Below, in pieces: positions 7,267-8,943 of a stretch of 8,943 nt of DNA; the stretch's first letter is position 1; each line of letters opens with the position of its first letter. This DNA comes from Burkholderiales bacterium. GTDB taxonomy: Bacteria > Pseudomonadota > Gammaproteobacteria > Burkholderiales > Burkholderiaceae_F. Under the pieces are notes generated by a model. The model saw only the letters and a list, made by a program, of their open reading frames with translations, was not told where the DNA came from and searched no databases. The stretch is from positions 1 to 8,943 of the forward strand of contig JAJTHJ010000194.1 in the NCBI GenBank assembly GCA_021298875.1. Reading direction: 5' to 3'. The position numbers were made by a program, and so were the translations under genes.

Positions 7267-8076
7267 ATGACTGCGCTGCCCACGCTGTTCGTCTCGCACG
7301 GCTCGCCGATGCATGCGCTGCACGCGGGGCGCGCGGGCGCGGCGTGGGCCCGGCTCGGGCGCGAGCTGCCGCGCCCGCGTGCGGCGCTGATCGCCTCGGC
7401 GCACTGGGAGGCGGACGCGCCCACGGTGAGCCTCGCCGCCCGCCCGCACACCATTCACGACTTCGCCGGCTTCGCACCCGAGTTGACCGAGATCGTCTAT
7501 CCGGCGCCCGGCGCGCCGGAGGTGGCGCAACGCGCGCTGGAACTACTGCGCGCGGCCGGCCTGCCCGCCAGCGGCGACGCCGAACGCGGGCTGGATCACG
7601 GCGCCTGGGTGCCGCTGCGCCATCTGTATCCCGGCGCCGACGTGCCGGTGGCGCAGATCTCCGTGCAAAGCGGGCGCGACGCCGCGCACCACCTGCGCGT
7701 CGGCCGCGCCTTGGCGCCGTTGGCCGCCGACGGCGTGCTGATCGTCGGCTCCGGCCACGCGACCCACAACCTGCGCGAGTGGATGCAGTACGTGCGGCAA
7801 CACGGCCTCGTGCCGGGCGACACATCGCCCGAGCCGTACGTCGAAGACTTTCGCCGCTGGCTGCACGAAGCCCTCGAGGCCGGCGACGAGGACGCGCTCG
7901 CCGGCTGGTTGCACCGTGCCCCGCACGCGCGCCGCGCGCACCCGACCGACGAGCACTTTCTGCCGCTGCCGCTCGCCTTCGGCGCTGCCGGACCACGCCC
8001 GCGGGCCGAACGCATCGACGCCGGCGTCGATGCCGGCGTGCTGGCAATGGACGCTTACGTGTTTACGCCGGCGTAG
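7267..8076 (+). CDS. ygiD: Class III extradiol dioxygenase, YgiD/4,5-DOPA dioxygenase family
   Basis: This 269-residue LigB-superfamily protein matches the YgiD/DODA pattern. It has FVSHGSPM (H11), ASAHWE (H46), TIHDFAGFAPEL (62-73), YPAPGAPEVA, GLDHGAWVPL (H111), SGHATHNLREW (H167) and TDEHFLPLPLAF (H230). By analogy with E. coli YgiD, H11, H46 and H230 are the likely metal ligands and H111 and H167 the active-site histidines. The family opens catechol rings extradiol to the hydroxyls; YgiD converts L-DOPA to 4,5-seco-DOPA in vitro, though plant relatives gave the name and the native bacterial substrate is unclear. The start is four bases after the gst stop with little Shine-Dalgarno, suggesting translational coupling. 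The 3' end overlaps the convergent phosphoesterase gene by 22 bases. In this cluster it may remove catechols or quinone precursors; this is inferred. Confidence 0.9.
   Translation: MTALPTLFVSHGSPMHALHAGRAGAAWARLGRELPRPRAALIASAHWEADAPTVSLAARPHTIHDFAGFAPELTEIVYPAPGAPEVAQRALELLRAAGLPASGDAERGLDHGAWVPLRHLYPGADVPVAQISVQSGRDAAHHLRVGRALAPLAADGVLIVGSGHATHNLREWMQYVRQHGLVPGDTSPEPYVEDFRRWLHEALEAGDEDALAGWLHRAPHARRAHPTDEHFLPLPLAFGAAGPRPRAERIDAGVDAGVLAMDAYVFTPA
8012..8033. repeat. 22-bp perfect palindrome near the convergent gene ends
   Basis: The arms GCATCGACGCC and its exact complement meet with no spacer at 8022/8023. It lies inside the dioxygenase reading frame, over the repeated residues I-D-A-G-V-D-A-G, and about 22 bases beyond the stop of the opposite-strand phosphoesterase. 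As RNA it could form a stem of about nine GC-rich pairs with a four-base loop on either strand. No T-run follows on either side, so it is not a standard intrinsic terminator. It may instead protect the 3' end of the phosphoesterase transcript, or be a by-product of the repeated codons. Confidence 0.6.
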
Positions 8077-8729
8077 CCGGGAATCTCGAAGAGGCGCTCC
8101 TCGGCCACGCCCACCACGCGATCACCCGGCTCGCGCACGATGGGCGCGCCGCCGGTGAACTCGCCGAAAGCCGGCAGGATCGCCAACCCCTCGCGCAGCC
8201 AGAAGCACGGCAGCCGCAGGCCATCGTCGCCGCGGCCGCGCAGGCGGATGCAGGGATGCAGATGCCCGGCAACGACCGTGGCTGCGTCGATGCGCTGCGG
8301 GTGGTGGCAGAACGCCACGCCGCAAGCAAGCCAGGGTTCGCATTCGACACGCAGCCGCAGCGCCGCCGGCGGTGGGCCGGCGTGGCGGTCGTGGTTGCCT
8401 TCGACGAGCACCATCTCCAGCCCGGCGTGCGCGGCGCGCCATGGCGCTAGCGCCGCCAGCGTGGCCGGCGCGTGCGACTCGCGCGCATGAAAGAGATCGC
8501 CCAGAAAAACGAGCGTGCGCGGACGGACGGCCTCGATCGCCGTGGTCAGGCGCGCCAAGTTGGCCGTCGTCGTGCCCTGCGGCACCGGCACACCGCGGGC
8601 GCGAAACGCCGCTGCTTTACCGAAGTGCGCGTCGGCCACCACCAGCGTGCGCGACGGCAGATGAAACGCCGCGGGCGCGGCGCGCAGTTGCCAGTCGGCG
8701 CCGGCAATGCGCGCCGCAAGGGCTCTCAC
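8055..8729 (-). CDS. pdeM: PdeM-like metallophosphoesterase (ligase-associated DNA damage response endonuclease family)
   Basis: This 224-residue calcineurin-like phosphoesterase has the full set of dimetal motifs: VADAHFG (D33, H35), LGDLFHAR (D78), VEGNHDRH (N112, H113, D114), CHHP (H142) and AGHLHP (H156, H158). The family-specific stretches GKAAAFRARGVPVPQGTT (37-54), RLRGRGDDGLRLPCFWL and ILPAFGEFTGGAPI match the PdeM group. That group is named for its usual clustering with an ATP-dependent DNA ligase, an Lhr-type helicase and a nuclease, and is thought to act in DNA repair; direct biochemical data are few. The start is GTG at 8729, overlapping the stop of the upstream TraB/GumN gene as GTGA, so translation is coupled. 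None of the usual ligase-cluster partners is in the window. Its last 22 bases overlap the convergent dioxygenase gene; the tail reads PGYAGVNT. Confidence 0.9.
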   Translation of the reverse strand: MRALAARIAGADWQLRAAPAAFHLPSRTLVVADAHFGKAAAFRARGVPVPQGTTTANLARLTTAIEAVRPRTLVFLGDLFHARESHAPATLAALAPWRAAHAGLEMVLVEGNHDRHAGPPPAALRLRVECEPWLACGVAFCHHPQRIDAATVVAGHLHPCIRLRGRGDDGLRLPCFWLREGLAILPAFGEFTGGAPIVREPGDRVVGVAEERLFEIPGYAGVNT

Positions 8730-8943
8730 TTGATCTGGGTGATGGTCCAGCCGCGCTGCTTGAGCATTTCGAGCAGACCCTTGGGCCCGAAGTAGTGCAA
8801 CGCGCCGACGGCAACCACTGCGGGCTTGCCGCCGGCGGCGAGCTTTTCGATCTCCGCCACCATGCGCGGGTGGCGGCCTTCGAACAATTGCTCCTTGACG
8901 AAGCGCTCGGCCGGCGTGCCGCTCTTGCTGACCTGCGCGAGCA
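8726..8943 (-). CDS. TraB/GumN-family protein, C-terminal fragment (cut by window edge)
   Basis: The last 71 codons of a gene entering from the right edge are visible, ending in TGA at 8728-8726. They read SKSGTPAERFVKEQLFEGRH, then RMVAEIEKLAAGGKP, AVVAVGALHYFGPKGLLEML and KQRGWTITQIK. The GALH motif followed by GPKGLLE-L-x(3)-G is the conserved C-terminal block of TraB/GumN/Tiki proteins; GxxH is one of the two conserved motifs proposed to bind metal in the Tiki protease clan. Bacterial members are usually secreted or lipid-anchored proteins of about 290-330 residues with poorly known roles, but the N-terminus that would show a signal peptide is outside the window. The segment before GALH reads FEGRHPRM where many relatives have an ERN-like motif. 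The gene overlaps pdeM by four bases and should share its transcript. Confidence 0.85.
   Translation of the reverse strand, partial: LAQVSKSGTPAERFVKEQLFEGRHPRMVAEIEKLAAGGKPAVVAVGALHYFGPKGLLEMLKQRGWTITQIK

Noticed and set aside
5843..7270. A 475-codon plus-strand frame crossing the lysR start, doxX and gst
   Set aside because: It runs across a promoter region and two recognised genes in the wrong frame and has no domain of its own.
8064..8075. 12-bp palindrome TACGCCGGCGTA as a bidirectional terminator
   Set aside because: It has no loop, no adjacent T-run on either strand, and its sequence is fixed by both overlapping coding ends.

Overview
The window is high-GC, densely packed bacterial DNA with no RNA gene, CRISPR array or mobile element that I can see. 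The protein families, gene order and codon use suggest a betaproteobacterium of the Burkholderiales/Rhodocyclales type. The glutathione transferase is close to the E. coli enzyme, and a TetR-linked beta-oxidation operon and a PdeM-type nuclease are present. The lineage is inferred from memory of families, not from a search. All gaps between genes are under 300 bases; the longest are about 94, 105 and 130 bases.

Region 1 (about 1-5135, minus strand) is a fatty-acid beta-oxidation operon read right to left: a TetR-family regulator (5053-4361), a 603-residue acyl-CoA dehydrogenase (4340-2529) and a bifunctional 3-hydroxyacyl-CoA dehydrogenase/enoyl-CoA hydratase of the FadN domain order (2434-14). 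Together these cover oxidation, hydration and the second oxidation. The thiolase for the last step is not in the window and may lie just past the left edge. A good promoter with a palindrome next to its -10 box lies in front of the TetR gene, suggesting autoregulation of the whole operon. A striking inverted array of 7-bp repeats fills the gap between the two catabolic genes, and another hairpin spans the stop codon of the last gene.

Region 2 (5159-8076) is a LysR-type regulator (minus strand) divergent from a plus-strand cluster: a DoxX-family membrane protein, a beta-class glutathione transferase and a YgiD-like class III extradiol dioxygenase. The arrangement suggests a LysR-controlled response to electrophiles, quinones or catechols. 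The shared 130-base control region is AT-richer than its surroundings and holds a 6-bp inverted repeat that overlaps a plausible doxX promoter.

Region 3 (8055-8943, minus strand) holds the C-terminal part of a TraB/GumN-family protein, cut by the window edge, translationally coupled through a GTGA overlap to a PdeM-like metallophosphoesterase. The 3' end of the latter overlaps the dioxygenase gene tail to tail by 22 bases. A 22-bp perfect palindrome sits near this convergent junction.

Most of the window is recognisable metabolism and regulation. The least explained item is the heptamer inverted repeat at 2444-2525. I found no evidence of a wholly new multi-gene system.
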